Assembly (NCBI GenBank): GCA_037349105.1
Contig: JAYJMM010000123.1
Span: 9,238,001 to 9,302,000 of the forward strand
Direction: 5' to 3'
DNA from: Limnomonas spitsbergensis
Lineage: Eukaryota > Chlorophyta > Chlorophyceae > Chlamydomonadales
DNA length: 64,000 nucleotides
Position numbers and translations under genes: made by a program. The notes beneath the pieces are model-generated. The model did not search any database. It had not been told where the DNA came from and saw only the letters and a list, made by a program, of their open reading frames with translations. Each line of letters begins with the position of its first letter. Positions within the stretch are counted from its first letter, which is position 1. Of this stretch, positions 27,401 to 39,400 are shown piece after piece.

Positions 27401-30400
27401 GGTTGCATCCCTTTGGTTGCAGCCCTTTGGTTGCATCCCTTTGGTTGCAGCCCTTTGGTTGCATCCCTTTGGTTGCATCCCTTTGGTTGCATCCCTTTGG
27501 TTGCAGCCCTTTGGTTGCAGCCCTTTGGTTGCAGCCCTTTGGTTGCAGCCCTTTGGTTGCAGCCCTTTGGTTGCAGCCCTTTGGTTGCAGCCCTTTGGTA
27601 GCAGCCCTTTGGTTGCAGTCCTTAGACCAGCCCTTAGACCAGCCCTTTTGTTGCAGCCCTTAGACCAACCCTTTGGTTGCAGCCCTTAGACCAGCCCTTT
27701 TGTTGCAGCCCTTAGACCAGCCCTTTTGTTGCAGCCCATAGACCAGCCCTTTGGTTGCAGCCCTTTGGTTGCAGCCCTTTGGTTGCAGCCCTTTGGTTGC
27801 AGCCCTTTGGTTGCAGCCCTTAGACCAGCCCTTTGATTGCAGCCCTTAGACCAGCCCTTCGATTGCAGCCCTTAGACCAGCCCTTTGATTGCAGCCCTTA
27901 GACCAGTCCTTTTGTTGCAGCCCTTAAACCAGCCGTTTGGTTGCAGCCTTTAGACCAGCCCTTTGATTGCAGCCCTTAGACCAGTCCTTTGGTTGCAGCC
28001 CTTAGACCAGCCCTGATTGCAGCCCTTAGACCAGCCCTTTGATTGCAGCCCTTAGACCAGTACTTTGGTTGCAGCCCTTAGACTAGCTCATTGATTGCAG
28101 CCCTTAGACCAGCCCTTTGGTTGCAGCCCTCAGACCTGCCCTTTGATTGCAGCCCTTAGGCCAGCCCTTTGGTTGCAGCCCTTAGACCAGCCCTTTGATT
28201 GCAGCCCTTAGACCAGCCCTTTGGTTGCAGCCCTTTGGTTGCAGCCCTTAGACCAGGTCATTGATTGCAGCCCTTAGACCAGCCCTTTGGTTGCAGCCCT
28301 TAGACCTGCCCTTTGGTTGCAGTCCAGTTGCATGCTTGAGGTGGCTGGTCACCTAACAACGCACTAGAATGAACACCTCTAGTGCGTGTGAACCCATGTC
28401 TTGCAATTAACTGGGTTTGGTCGTCTTGTCATGTCGCCTGTGCTCCATTGTCTAAGACTATAAGCCCAGGCGTTTCTGCACATGGACCACTTTCCCAGAT
28501 TGCCCCCTTTTGACCCACATGTATACTGTTTGCGTTGTACTGCCGCTCAGGACAAGCTGATGAATAGATGTCTAGGTGCTGAAGCAGCACTACCCGGCTC
28601 CTGTATATTTGAATTGCCTGCCATTGCGAATGACTCCCGCCTTCCCTCCCCGTCCTCCCTCCCTCCCTCCCTCCTTCTCTCGTCTCTCTTCCTCTCCCTC
28701 TTTCTCAGATACCTCCTCCCCCCTCTTGACCCGCCCTCCACCCACAGACGTGATTGAAGCTGCCGTGGTTGCAGCAGAGAGGGGTGACGGCCACAACGGC
28801 TTGGATCAGCATCCTGCTCCTAGCACGGAATACTACAGGCCAGAGACAGGGACCCCAGGCCAGGGGGACAAGGAGCAAGGGGAGGAGGAGGCAGGACTAG
28901 GTGTGTGGGGGGCATATGTGTCGTGGGCAGGGCAGGCAGGGAGGGGCAGCAGGGAGAAGGGCGGGGCAGAGGGGGAGGGGGGCCGGGCGGGCAGTGGAGG
29001 GCAGCAGGGGCTGGGGGGCAGGGAGGGGCAACAAAGAGGGTTCGGGGAGGCAGGTCTCCCTGGCAGATGATGATGGTATGCTGCCTGAGGGGGGTGGAGC
29101 AGAGGGCATGGGTGGGGTGGATCAGGGACAAGGGTGGGGCAGAGGTGGGACAGGGGTGGGCAGGGGAGCAAGAAGGGCAGGAGGGGCAGGAAAGGGTAAG
29201 GCAGGAGGGGCATGGGGCGGGGCAGGGGTGCAGGTGGGACAGGGGGCATGGACGAGGTGAGGTGGTGTGCGCATGGAGGGCAGGGCAGGTGGGTCATGGG
29301 GTGAGGCGGTTTGCGCAGGTGGGGCAGGAGGGGCATGGGCGGGGTGAGACGAGGTGCGTAGGTGGGGCAGGATACACCTCCCGTGCGCTGTTGGACGCAT
29401 ATTGACGCATCCGATGCCACCCAATTCGGTCTGAATCAGACACCAGTTGAGTGCAACAAAGAGAGGTGCGAATAAAGGCCGGAAAATCCGAGGCTACCGG
29501 GACGGTTGCTTCTACAGGGGGGGGGGATATGTTAGAGACCTACACTGGGCGGAAGTGTGAATAAAGTAGCGGAAATTGCGACCTCAACAACTAGATTGCC
29601 ATTTGTTGTCGTCGTATAATAAGATCAATAAGCCCACACTCATGACCAACAAGCTGTTGTCAGCACTTTTAAAACAGATTCGAATGTAATCAAACCGTCC
29701 TGACTCATCCACGAAGGGGCCGCTGACAGCAGTTTGTAAACACAATCCAATTTTAAACCGCTCTGACTCATTCACCAACAGGCCGCTGGCAGCCGCAGCC
29801 CGCTGGTGCCCTGGCGGAGGGTGTGGTCCCTGGCCCCGAGGAGTCAGCACCCCTGACTGGGCGTGAGGCCTTCGCTGTTCTAGAGGAAAGCAAGCCTGAT
29901 GAGGCGCCTGCACAGGTACGTGACTGATGCCTCAGCCGCATCTATATCCTGAAACCATTCCCTGATACCTCAGCCACATCTAAACCCTTAACCCATCACC
30001 TGAACCCTCTTCCGCATTCAAGCCGGTGGAGGCTCCTACAGGTGTATATTGCCCCTACTCCGTCTCACTCTCAGTGAACATGTTTCCTTTCCAGCATCCG
30101 CATCCAAGCTGGCTGAGATGCTCACCAGTGAGCCCCACCCCCTGCGTCCATCTCCAAAGCCAGCTGAGGCGTTCACACATGTTTCTTGCCCCCCCCCCCC
30201 CCCCCTGCTGTGTGAATGTGCCCTGCGCTACCTCCACATCCAATCTAGCTGGTGCTCCCACTAGTGAGCCCCCCCTTCCTATGTCCTTCCCCCACAGCCA
30301 GCTGAGGCATCCACAAGTATTTCTTGGGCCCACTATGCCCCCCCCCCCCCCCTCCCACTGTGTACAGGCGTCCCCTGACACTTCCACATCCAAGCCGGAT

Positions 30401-33400
30401 GGTGCCTCCACCAGTGAGGCCCCTGCTGTCCCTCAAGGCAAGCCGGGTGCCACCGCCACCACAACTACCAGGGAGAAATCCTACCAAGAAGGCAAGGCCA
30501 AGGCACAGACGAATGGCCAGGGCAAAGCTATGACGCAGACGAATGGCCAGGGCAGGGCGAATATGGACAGCAAGGCAAGGATGAGCAAGGACGGCAAGAG
30601 CCGGCCGTCTGGTTCTGACAGCAACGAGAAGAAGAGCTCTTGTCACGTGAAGGAGGTGTTGATCATCAGCCATGGCGGCGATGTGCCCGGCGTCATTAGC
30701 AGCTTGCGCGAGTTCGGGGCCACCAAGATCAAGGTCATCGTGCAGTGAGTGGGAGGGGACCTCTGAGATCAAATGCGTTGTGCAGTGCGCGGGAGAGAGG
30801 CAGTCCTGTCAAGTTCCCTCTACTCAGGATCATTGTGTAGAGAGTGAGAGAGTGGCGGTCCTGTCAAGTCCCCTCTACTTAGGATCATTGTGCAGTGAGT
30901 GGGAGGGGACCTCTGAGATCAAATGCGTTGTGCAGTGCGCGGGAGAGAGGCAGTCCTGTCAAGTTCCCTCTACTCAGGATCATTGTGTAGAGAGTGAGAG
31001 AGTGGCGGTCCTGTCAAGTTCCCTCTATTAAGGATCATTGTGCAGTGAGTGGGAGGGTAGTGGTGCTGTCATGTTGCCTTTTGAACAAAGGGTGGTCGAT
31101 CCTGGTCCTGGATGTGATGGGGTCGTCTATTGATTGCAGAAGTTCGGAATGTTTTTTGTTTCTGTTTTTTTCCCGGTTCGCTCTGCCTGGCCCTTTCGAA
31201 AAAGGCTGTGGGTGGTTGTGTCAAGTTGGTTACAACAATTCTGGTGAAGCTGATGGTACACGGGTGTAGTGAGCGGGAGGTGGAATAGCTCAGGGTCTAG
31301 GGTTTCATCATTGTGCAGGGATAAGGGGAGTGGTAGGTTGAAGTGTGCACCAGGCTACCTCAAGGGAGCATCTAGGAGGCTTCCGATTGGGCCGATGGGC
31401 GCAAAACTGACCGGCCACGACCGAGGTATTGTGAATCTGGACTGGCCGCATCAGGCCCTCCCCTTGCAAAACAGTATGTAGCTGAAGGGCAGGTCAAAGG
31501 CAGGTCAAAGGCAGCTGAAAGATAGCTGAAAGACCGCTACATTTATATTGGTGTGGGTGAGCCTATTGACGTCCTCCGAACCTCTGATACCGCGCCTCCC
31601 GTGTGCTCATGTGTAGGACCGCTGCTCCCATCAATATGGAGGGTTCAGAGGACTGTGATAAAGCGGAAGGATGCCAAGATGATGACGTGGAGTATATTGA
31701 GAATGAGCAAGGCAAGTGCACTAGTGCAGGGGCTCTGTGAGGGGATGGGGGCCGTTAGATATGCAATCGGCTGGTCGATAAGTTGTGTCGTTTGGGGAGG
31801 TGGGGGGGAGGTACGGATATCCATCGGTCCTGTTGTCAGGTCACACACATGTAAAGAAGCTCAGAGGGAAAACTAGTTTGTCATGTTGTTTTCTGAAGTT
31901 GTGATCAAGTTACTTGAGGAAATTATCCATGTCACCAAGCTTCATAGTTAAGCATGTATGACTGGCATGAGTATCCATGGTGTCGGATGAGCTTATTCAT
32001 TGCTTCATACATATGAGTCAAACTGCGCTGGTGACTAGGTAACTTTGGCATGCCTCCAGTCCACGCTTGTTGCTATGAATATCAATGCTTAAGCATTCAA
32101 GCCATGGGGGGTACTAAAGCTTACAGGTCGGTTATTTAATTTTACAGATTCAACACACTCCCCAATGATCTTAACCTCAAGTGAGAGATAGCTTTATGGC
32201 GCAGTTTACAGCGTAGAAAATTAATAACATCGCAGAGCGGAGAGCTCTAGGACCCCCTCTACTCCTGCAATATACGATTTCTCAAGTTCGTGGATCAAAA
32301 AGCCCCGACGATCAGGCCGGGCTGGGCTCTCGCCCCTATTGCAGGATGGCCTGTGTCAGATTATTTGAATTTTTAGGTATAGTATTCAAGATATGTTCCC
32401 CAGGCAGTATGAGTCTCCCCCATCAAATTTGAATTTGAATTCCCTTCCTCTGCAAACCTCCATCAGCAAGAGCACTCCCATCATGGCCGGGCTGGTCACA
32501 CTGTTGACCTAAAGAAGCCCGTCTCCTCTTCAGCACTGCAGCATATATTAATATATTCAAGCTTGCGGAAATAAATTCAAATTGAAATGATGTTCCTCTG
32601 GTACAATTATTTCCCTCATCAAGGCTGGGCAGGCCACTGTGTTGAGCTCTAGAAGCCCCTCTCCTCCTCAGCCCTGCGGCATGCATACAAATATTCAAAC
32701 GTGAGGGTGGAAATTCAAATTGAAATTTCTCAGGTAGCATGAGTTCCCTCATCAAGGCTGGTTTGGCCACCGTGGAGAGCGTGGTAATCAATCTGAATAA
32801 GGATGAGGAGGACAGCCTGGCAGATGCTCAGGTAGGGACGTCAAACAGGGAAGGGTAAGGGGGGGGGGGATTCGCTGTTGTGCTGTTTTTCTAGGATTCA
32901 ACGCATCTATCTGCGTATCCGACAGACCGCATTTTCAAAAGGGCCCGGTAGTGCCAAGTGTAAGGGCAGGGGTTGTTGCTCACACTGGGTTGCAGGCAGA
33001 CACCCTGCTGGCGATCTCGCATTGGCGCGAAACAAGTGGCCGGCCTTGAAGCTAGGGTTTGCATTGAGGGGTTTTGAAAAGGTCGGCTCTGAAATTTGGA
33101 TTTGAATTCTGAAACTGCTGTTTATGAATTTTAAATGTCCACCCTTCCCTGGTCGCCGGGTTGTGGGTCATTTTTGCGCTATTTCCCCCCCAACCTCGGC
33201 CCCCCCGTCACGCCGTCAACATCAAAAACAAGGCGCCTTGAATTCCTTCACCTGTGCGTGCAGGTGGTGGCGTCTGTCGTGCAGCTGATGGGGGCGCTCA
33301 TGGAGCTCCCGGAGCCGCGATACAAGCCCCTGGGCGTTGTTTGCTGCATAGCCGACCCTGACACAGCAATCATCCTGGAAAAGGTAGCGCGGGGGGGGCA

Positions 33401-36400
33401 CAAATTGTGAGTTGAAATATGTGTACACCCTAAACCTTAAACTAGGTTGGAATATTCACATTCCAGGCCGTTGAATGTCAGGCTTTGGCGCCGACCAGTA
33501 TTTACGTAAGTATGCACCCGACCTTTTTCGACAGTCCACTGGGCGGCCACCACTGGGCCGATGGGGACCAAGCCTGGACCCACAGCCGGTGGAATTGGGC
33601 CTTTAGCCCTTGGCCTAAGCAGCAGGGCTTGATGCACCAAGCCCCTTCAAAGCAGTAGGCCTTGCTGCACCCAGCCCCCCTCGATCACAGGCCAGGACTC
33701 AGCTGAGTCACAGGTGATGTGAGCAGAGAAGATGTTGTTGCCCCCCTTCCCCCCTCAGGTCCTGGAGAGCTTCAAAGCTGCAGGCCTTGCTGCACCCAGC
33801 CCCCCTCGATCACAGGCCAGGACTCTGCTGAGTCACAGGTGATGTGAGCAGAGAAGGATGTTGTTGCCTCCCTTCCCCCCCTCAGACGTCAGTGCCCCCC
33901 TTCCCCCCTCTCAGAAGCTGTTGCCCCCCCTCCCCCCCTCAGGTCTTGGAGAGCTTCAACGCCTCACGGGGTGCAGGCGTCATTTTGGACATCATCGAGT
34001 ACCGCACCCTGCTGGCAGGCATGGCCACACAGGTGAGAGGAGTGATACGAGTGACAGGGGTAGGAGGAGAGGAGTGATAAGACAGCTGAGGTGATGTTGG
34101 ACATCATCGAGTACCGCACCCTGCTGGCAGGCATGGCCACACAGGTGAGAGGAGTGATACGAGTGACAGGGGTAGGAGGAGAGGAGTGATAAGACAGCTG
34201 AGGTGATGCTGGACATCATCGAGTACCGCACCCTGCTGACAGGCATGGCCACACAGGTGGGAGGAGTGATACGAGTGACAGGGGTAGGAGGAGAGGAGTG
34301 ATAAGACAGCTGAGGTGATGCTGGACATCATCGAGTACCGCACCCTGCTGGCAGGCATGGCCACACAGGTGAGAGGAGTGATACGAGTGACAGGGGTAGG
34401 AGGAGAGGAGTGATAAGACAGCTGAGGTGATGCTGGACATCATCGAGTACCACACCCTGCTGGCAGGCATGGCCACACAGGTGGGAGGAGTGATACGAGT
34501 GACAGGGGTAGGAGGAGAGGAGTGATAAGACAGCTGAGGTGATGCTGGACATCATCGAGTACCGCACCCTGCTGGCAGGCATTGCCACACAGGTGGGAGG
34601 AGTGATACGAGTGACAGGGGTAGGAGGAGAGGAGTGATAAGACAGCTGAGGTGATGCTGGACATCATCGAGTACCGCACCCTGCTGGCAGGCATGGCCAC
34701 ACAGGTGAGAGGAGTGATACGAGTGACAGGGGTAGGAGGAGAGGAGTGATAAGACAGCTGAGGTGATGCTGGACATCATCGAGTACCGCACCCTGCTGGC
34801 AGGCATGGCCACACAGGTGAGAGGAGTGATACGAGTGACAGGGGTAGGAGGAGAGGAGTGATAAGACAGCTGAGGTGATGCTGGACACCATTGAGTACCG
34901 CACCCTGCTGGCAGGCATGGCCACACAGGTGGGAGGAGTGATACGAGTGACAGGGGTAGGAGGAGAGGAGTGATAAGACAGCTGAGGTGATGCTGGACAC
35001 CATTGAGTACCGCACCCTGCTGGCAGGCATGGCCACACAGGTGAGAGGAGTGATACGAGTGACAGGGGTAGGAGGAGAGGAGTGATAAGACAGCTGAGGT
35101 GATGCTGGACACCATTGAGTACCGCATCCTGCTGGCCGCCACTCTTCTCATATCATTTGGCGATGACCAGTGTAAAATGTAGGGTTTAGCTCCAGACCAC
35201 CCCGGGGCCCAATCGGACCAAACTTTGGCCAGCATATGGCTGGTGGCCTAAGCAGCAGGGCTTGCGCACCTGCCCCGACCATGGCTCGGCATGTAGCTGA
35301 ATTGTAGCTGAATCCATCCTAGAAGAAACCCTGTTGATGACACTCACCGCATGGCGCCTCATTGTCAACCCTCCTCTCGTCCCACAGAGATGCGTGCAGA
35401 GCCTTTATTGCCTGTTTTCTCATCCAATGAGGAGACGCGCTGCCCCCCTTAACCTCCCCCCCCATCACGCAAATGTGTGAGTGGGAGCGAAGCCTCTGCT
35501 GCAGCCTTGCCTGTCCGACCTGTTTGAAACCCTCACCCCCCCACACACACCAACAGGTGGGAGCTGAGCCTCTGCTGCAGCCTTGCCTGACCGACCTGTT
35601 TGAAACCCTCACCCCCCCACACACACCAACAGGTGGGAGCTGAGCCGCTGCTGCAGCCTTGCCTGACCGACCTGTTTGAAACCCTCACCCCCCCACACGC
35701 CAACAGGTGGTAGCTGAGCCGCTGCTGCAGCCTTGCCTGACCGACCTGTTTGAAACCCTTACCCCCCTCCACGCACCAACAGTTGGTAGCTGAGCCTCTG
35801 CTGCAGCCTTGCCTGACCGACCTGTTTGAAACCCTCACCCCCCCACACACGCCAACAGGTGGGAGCTGAGCCGCTGCTGCAGCCTTGCCTGACCAACCTG
35901 TTTGAAACCCTCACCCCCCCCCACACACCAACAGGTGGGAGCTGAGCCGCTGCTGCAGCCTTGCCTGACCGACCTGTTTAAAACCCTTACCCCCCCACAC
36001 ACACCAACAGGTGGGAGCGAAGCCTCTGCTGCAGCCTTGCCTGACCGACCTGTTTGAAACCCTCACCCCCCCACACGCCAACAGGTGGTAGCTGAGCCGC
36101 TGCTGCAGCCTTGCCTGACCGACCTGTTTGAAACCCTCACCCCCCCACACACGCCAACAGGTGGGAGCTGAGCCGCTGCTGCAGCCTTGCCTGACCAACC
36201 TGTTTGAAACCCTTACCCCCCCCCCCACACACCAACAGGTGAGAGCTGAGCCGCTGCTGCAGCCTTGCCTGACCGACCTGTTTGAAACCCTCCCCCCCCC
36301 CCACACACCAACAGGTGGGAGCGAAGCCTCTGCTGCAGCCTTGCCTGACCGACCTGTTTGAAACCCTCACCTCCCCACACGCCAACAGGTGGTAGCTGAG

Positions 36401-39400
36401 CCGCTGCTGCAGCCTTGCCTGACCGACCTGTTTGAAACCCTCACCCCCCCACACACGCCAACAGGTGGGAGCTGAGCCTCTGCTGCAGCCTTGCCTGACC
36501 GACCTGTTTGAAACCCTCACCCCCCCACACACACCAACAGGTGGGAGCTGAGCCTCTGCTGCAGCCTTGCCTGACCGACCTGTTTGAAACCCTCACCCCC
36601 CCACACACACCAACAGGTGGGAGCTGAGCCGCTGCTGCAGCCTTGCCTGACCGACATGTTTGAAACCCTCACCCCCCCACACACGCCAACAGGTGGGAGC
36701 TGAGCCGCTGCTGCAGCCTTGCCTGACCGACCTGTTTGAAACCCAACCCCCCCCCACACACCAACAGGTGGGAGCTGAGCCGCTGCTGCAGCCTGTTTTC
36801 ACCGACCTCTTCCAAACCGGGGATCGGCTGTTCAAGCGTACGCTGGGGCAGTATGCGTTTGTGTCTGAGGGACAGACCTTCACATGGGGACAGCTGCAGG
36901 ATGCGGTGCGCTGCGGCGGTGACCTGCTGCTGGGCCATATGTCCAAGTGAGAAAGGGGGGGGGGGGGCAGGGGGAGGGGCCTGAGACTGAGCAAGGGGGG
37001 GGGGGCAGGGGGAGGGGCCTGAAACTGAGCAAGGGGGGGGGGGGCAGGGGGAGGGGCCTGAGACTGAGCAAGGGGGGGGGGGGGGCAGGGGGAGGGGCCT
37101 GAGACTGAGCAAAGGGGGGGGGGCAGGGGAGGGGCCTGAGACTGAGCAAGGGGGGGGGGGGGGGGTAGGGGAGGGGCCTGAGTCTGAGCAAGGGGGGGGG
37201 GGGCAGGGGAGGGGCCTGAGACTGAGCAAGGGGGGGGGGGCAGGGGGAGGGGCCTGAGACTGAGCAAGGGGGGGGGGCAGGGGAGGGGCCTGAGACTGAG
37301 CAAGGGGGGGGGGGGGGGGCAGGGGAGGGGCCTGCGACTGAGCAAGGGGGGGGGGGGGGGCAGGGGAGGGGCCTGAGACTGAGCAAGGGGGGGGGGGGCA
37401 GGGGAGGGGCCTGAGACTGAGCAAGGGGGGGGGGGGGGGACGGGGAGGGGCCTGAGACTGAGCAAGGGGGGGGGGCAGGGGAGGGGCCTGAGACATAGCA
37501 AGGGGGGGGGGGGGGGCAGGGGGAGGGGCCTGAGACTGAGCAAGGGGGGGGGGGGGCAGGGGGAGGGGCCTGAGACTGAGCAAGGGGGGGGGGGGGGCAG
37601 GGGGAGGGGCCTGAGACTGAGCAAGGGGGGGGGGGGGGCAGGGGGAGGGGCCTGAGACTGAGCAAGGGGGGGGGGGGGGCAGGGGGAGGGGCCTGAGACT
37701 GAGCAAGGGGGGGGGGGGCAGGGGGAGGGGCCTGAGACTGAGCAACGGGGGGGGGGCAGGGGAGGGGCCTGAGACTGAGCAAGGGGGGGGGGGGGGGGCA
37801 GGGGGAGGGGCCTGAGACTGAGTAAGGGGGGGGGCAGGGGGAGGGGCCTGAGACTGAGCAAGGGGGGGGGGCAGGGGGAGGGGCCTGAGACTGAGCAAGG
37901 GGGGGGGGGCAGGGGGAGGGGCCTGAGACTGAGCAAGGGGGGGGGGGCAGGGGGAGGGGCTTGAGACTGAGCAAGGGGGGGGGGGGGGGGGCAGGGGAGG
38001 GGCCTGAGACTGAGCAAGGGGGGGGGGCAGGGGAGGGGCCTGAGACTGAGCAAGGGGGGGGGGGGGGGGCAGGGGGAGGGGCCTGAGACTGAGCAAGGGG
38101 GGGGGGCAGGGGGAGGGGCCTGAGACTGAGCAAGGGGGGGGGGGCAGGGGGAGGGGCCTGAGACTGAGCAAGGGGGGGGGGGCAGGGGGAGGGGCCTGAG
38201 ACTGAGCAAGGGGGGGGGCAGGGGGAGGGGCCTGAGACTGAGCAAGGGGGGGGGGCAGGGGGAGGGGCCTGAGACTGAGCAAGGGGGGGGGGGCAGGGGA
38301 GGGGCCTGAGACTGAGCAAGGGGGGGGGGGGGGGGGGGCAGGGGGAGGGGCCTGAGACTGAGCAAGGGGGGGGGGGGGGCAGGGGGAGGGGCCTGAGACT
38401 GAGCAAGGGGGGGGGGGGGCAGGGGGAGGGGCCTGAGACTGAGCAAAGGGGGGGGGGCAGGGGAGGGGCCTGAGACTGAGCAAGGGGGGGGGGGGCAGGG
38501 GGAGGGGCCTGAGACTGAGCAAGGGGGGGGGGGGGGCAGGGGGAGGGGCCTGAGACTGAGCAAGGGGGGGGGGGGGCAGGGGGAGGGGCCTGAGACTGAG
38601 CAAGGGGGGGGGGGCAGGGGAGGGGCCTGAGACTGAGCAAGGGGGGGGGGGGGGGGGCAGGGGGAGGGGCCTGAGACTGAGTAAGGGGGGGGGCAGGGGG
38701 AGGGGCCTGAGACTGAGCAAGGGGGGGGGGGGGGGGCAGGGGAGGGGCCTGAGACTGAGCAAGGGGGGGGGGGCAGGGGGAGGGGCCTGAGACTGAGCAA
38801 GGGGGGGGGGCAGGGGGAGGGGCCTGAGACTGAGCAAGGGGGGGGGGGGGGCAGGGGAGGGGCCTGAGACTGAGCAAGGGGGGGGGGCAGGGGAGGGGCC
38901 TGAGACTGAGCAAGGGGGGGGGGGGGGGGGGCAGGGGGAGGGGCCTGAGACTGAGCAAGGGGGGGGGGGGGGGCAGGGGGAGGGGCCTGAGACTGAGCAA
39001 GGGGGGGGGGCAGGGGGAGGGGCCTGAGACTGAGAAAGGGGGGGGGGGGGGCAGGGGGAGGGGCCTGAGACTGAGCAAGGGGGGGGGGGCAGGGGAGGGG
39101 CCTGAGACTGAGCAAGGGGGGGGGGGCAGGGGGAGGGGCCTGAGACTGAGCAAGGGGGGGGGGGGGGGGCAGGGGGAGGGGCCTGAGACTGAGCAAGGGG
39201 GGGGGGCAGGGGGAGGGGCCTGAGACTGAGCAAGGGGGGGGGGCAGGGGGAGGGGCCTGAGACTGAGCAAGGGGGGGGGGGGGGCAGGGGGAGGGGCCTG
39301 AGACTGAGCAAGGGGAGGGGGGGGCAGGGGGAGGGGCCTGAGACTGAGTAAGGGGGGGGGGGGCAGGGGGAGGGGCCTGAGACTGAGCAAGGGGGGGGGG

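Noticed and set aside
22604..27492. Minus-strand ORFs of about 1,460-1,624 codons in the 14-bp satellite
   Set aside because: Three overlapping frames encode the same repeat peptide, the array lies within an intron of the plus-strand gene, and there is no domain or codon signal. Open only because the unit lacks stops.
34033..35140. 112-bp units as a series of true repeated exons
   Set aside because: Each unit has a good donor but only a weak acceptor (agacag), and the real exon 21 joins exon 20 in phase 0 without them. Kept as decoy donors.
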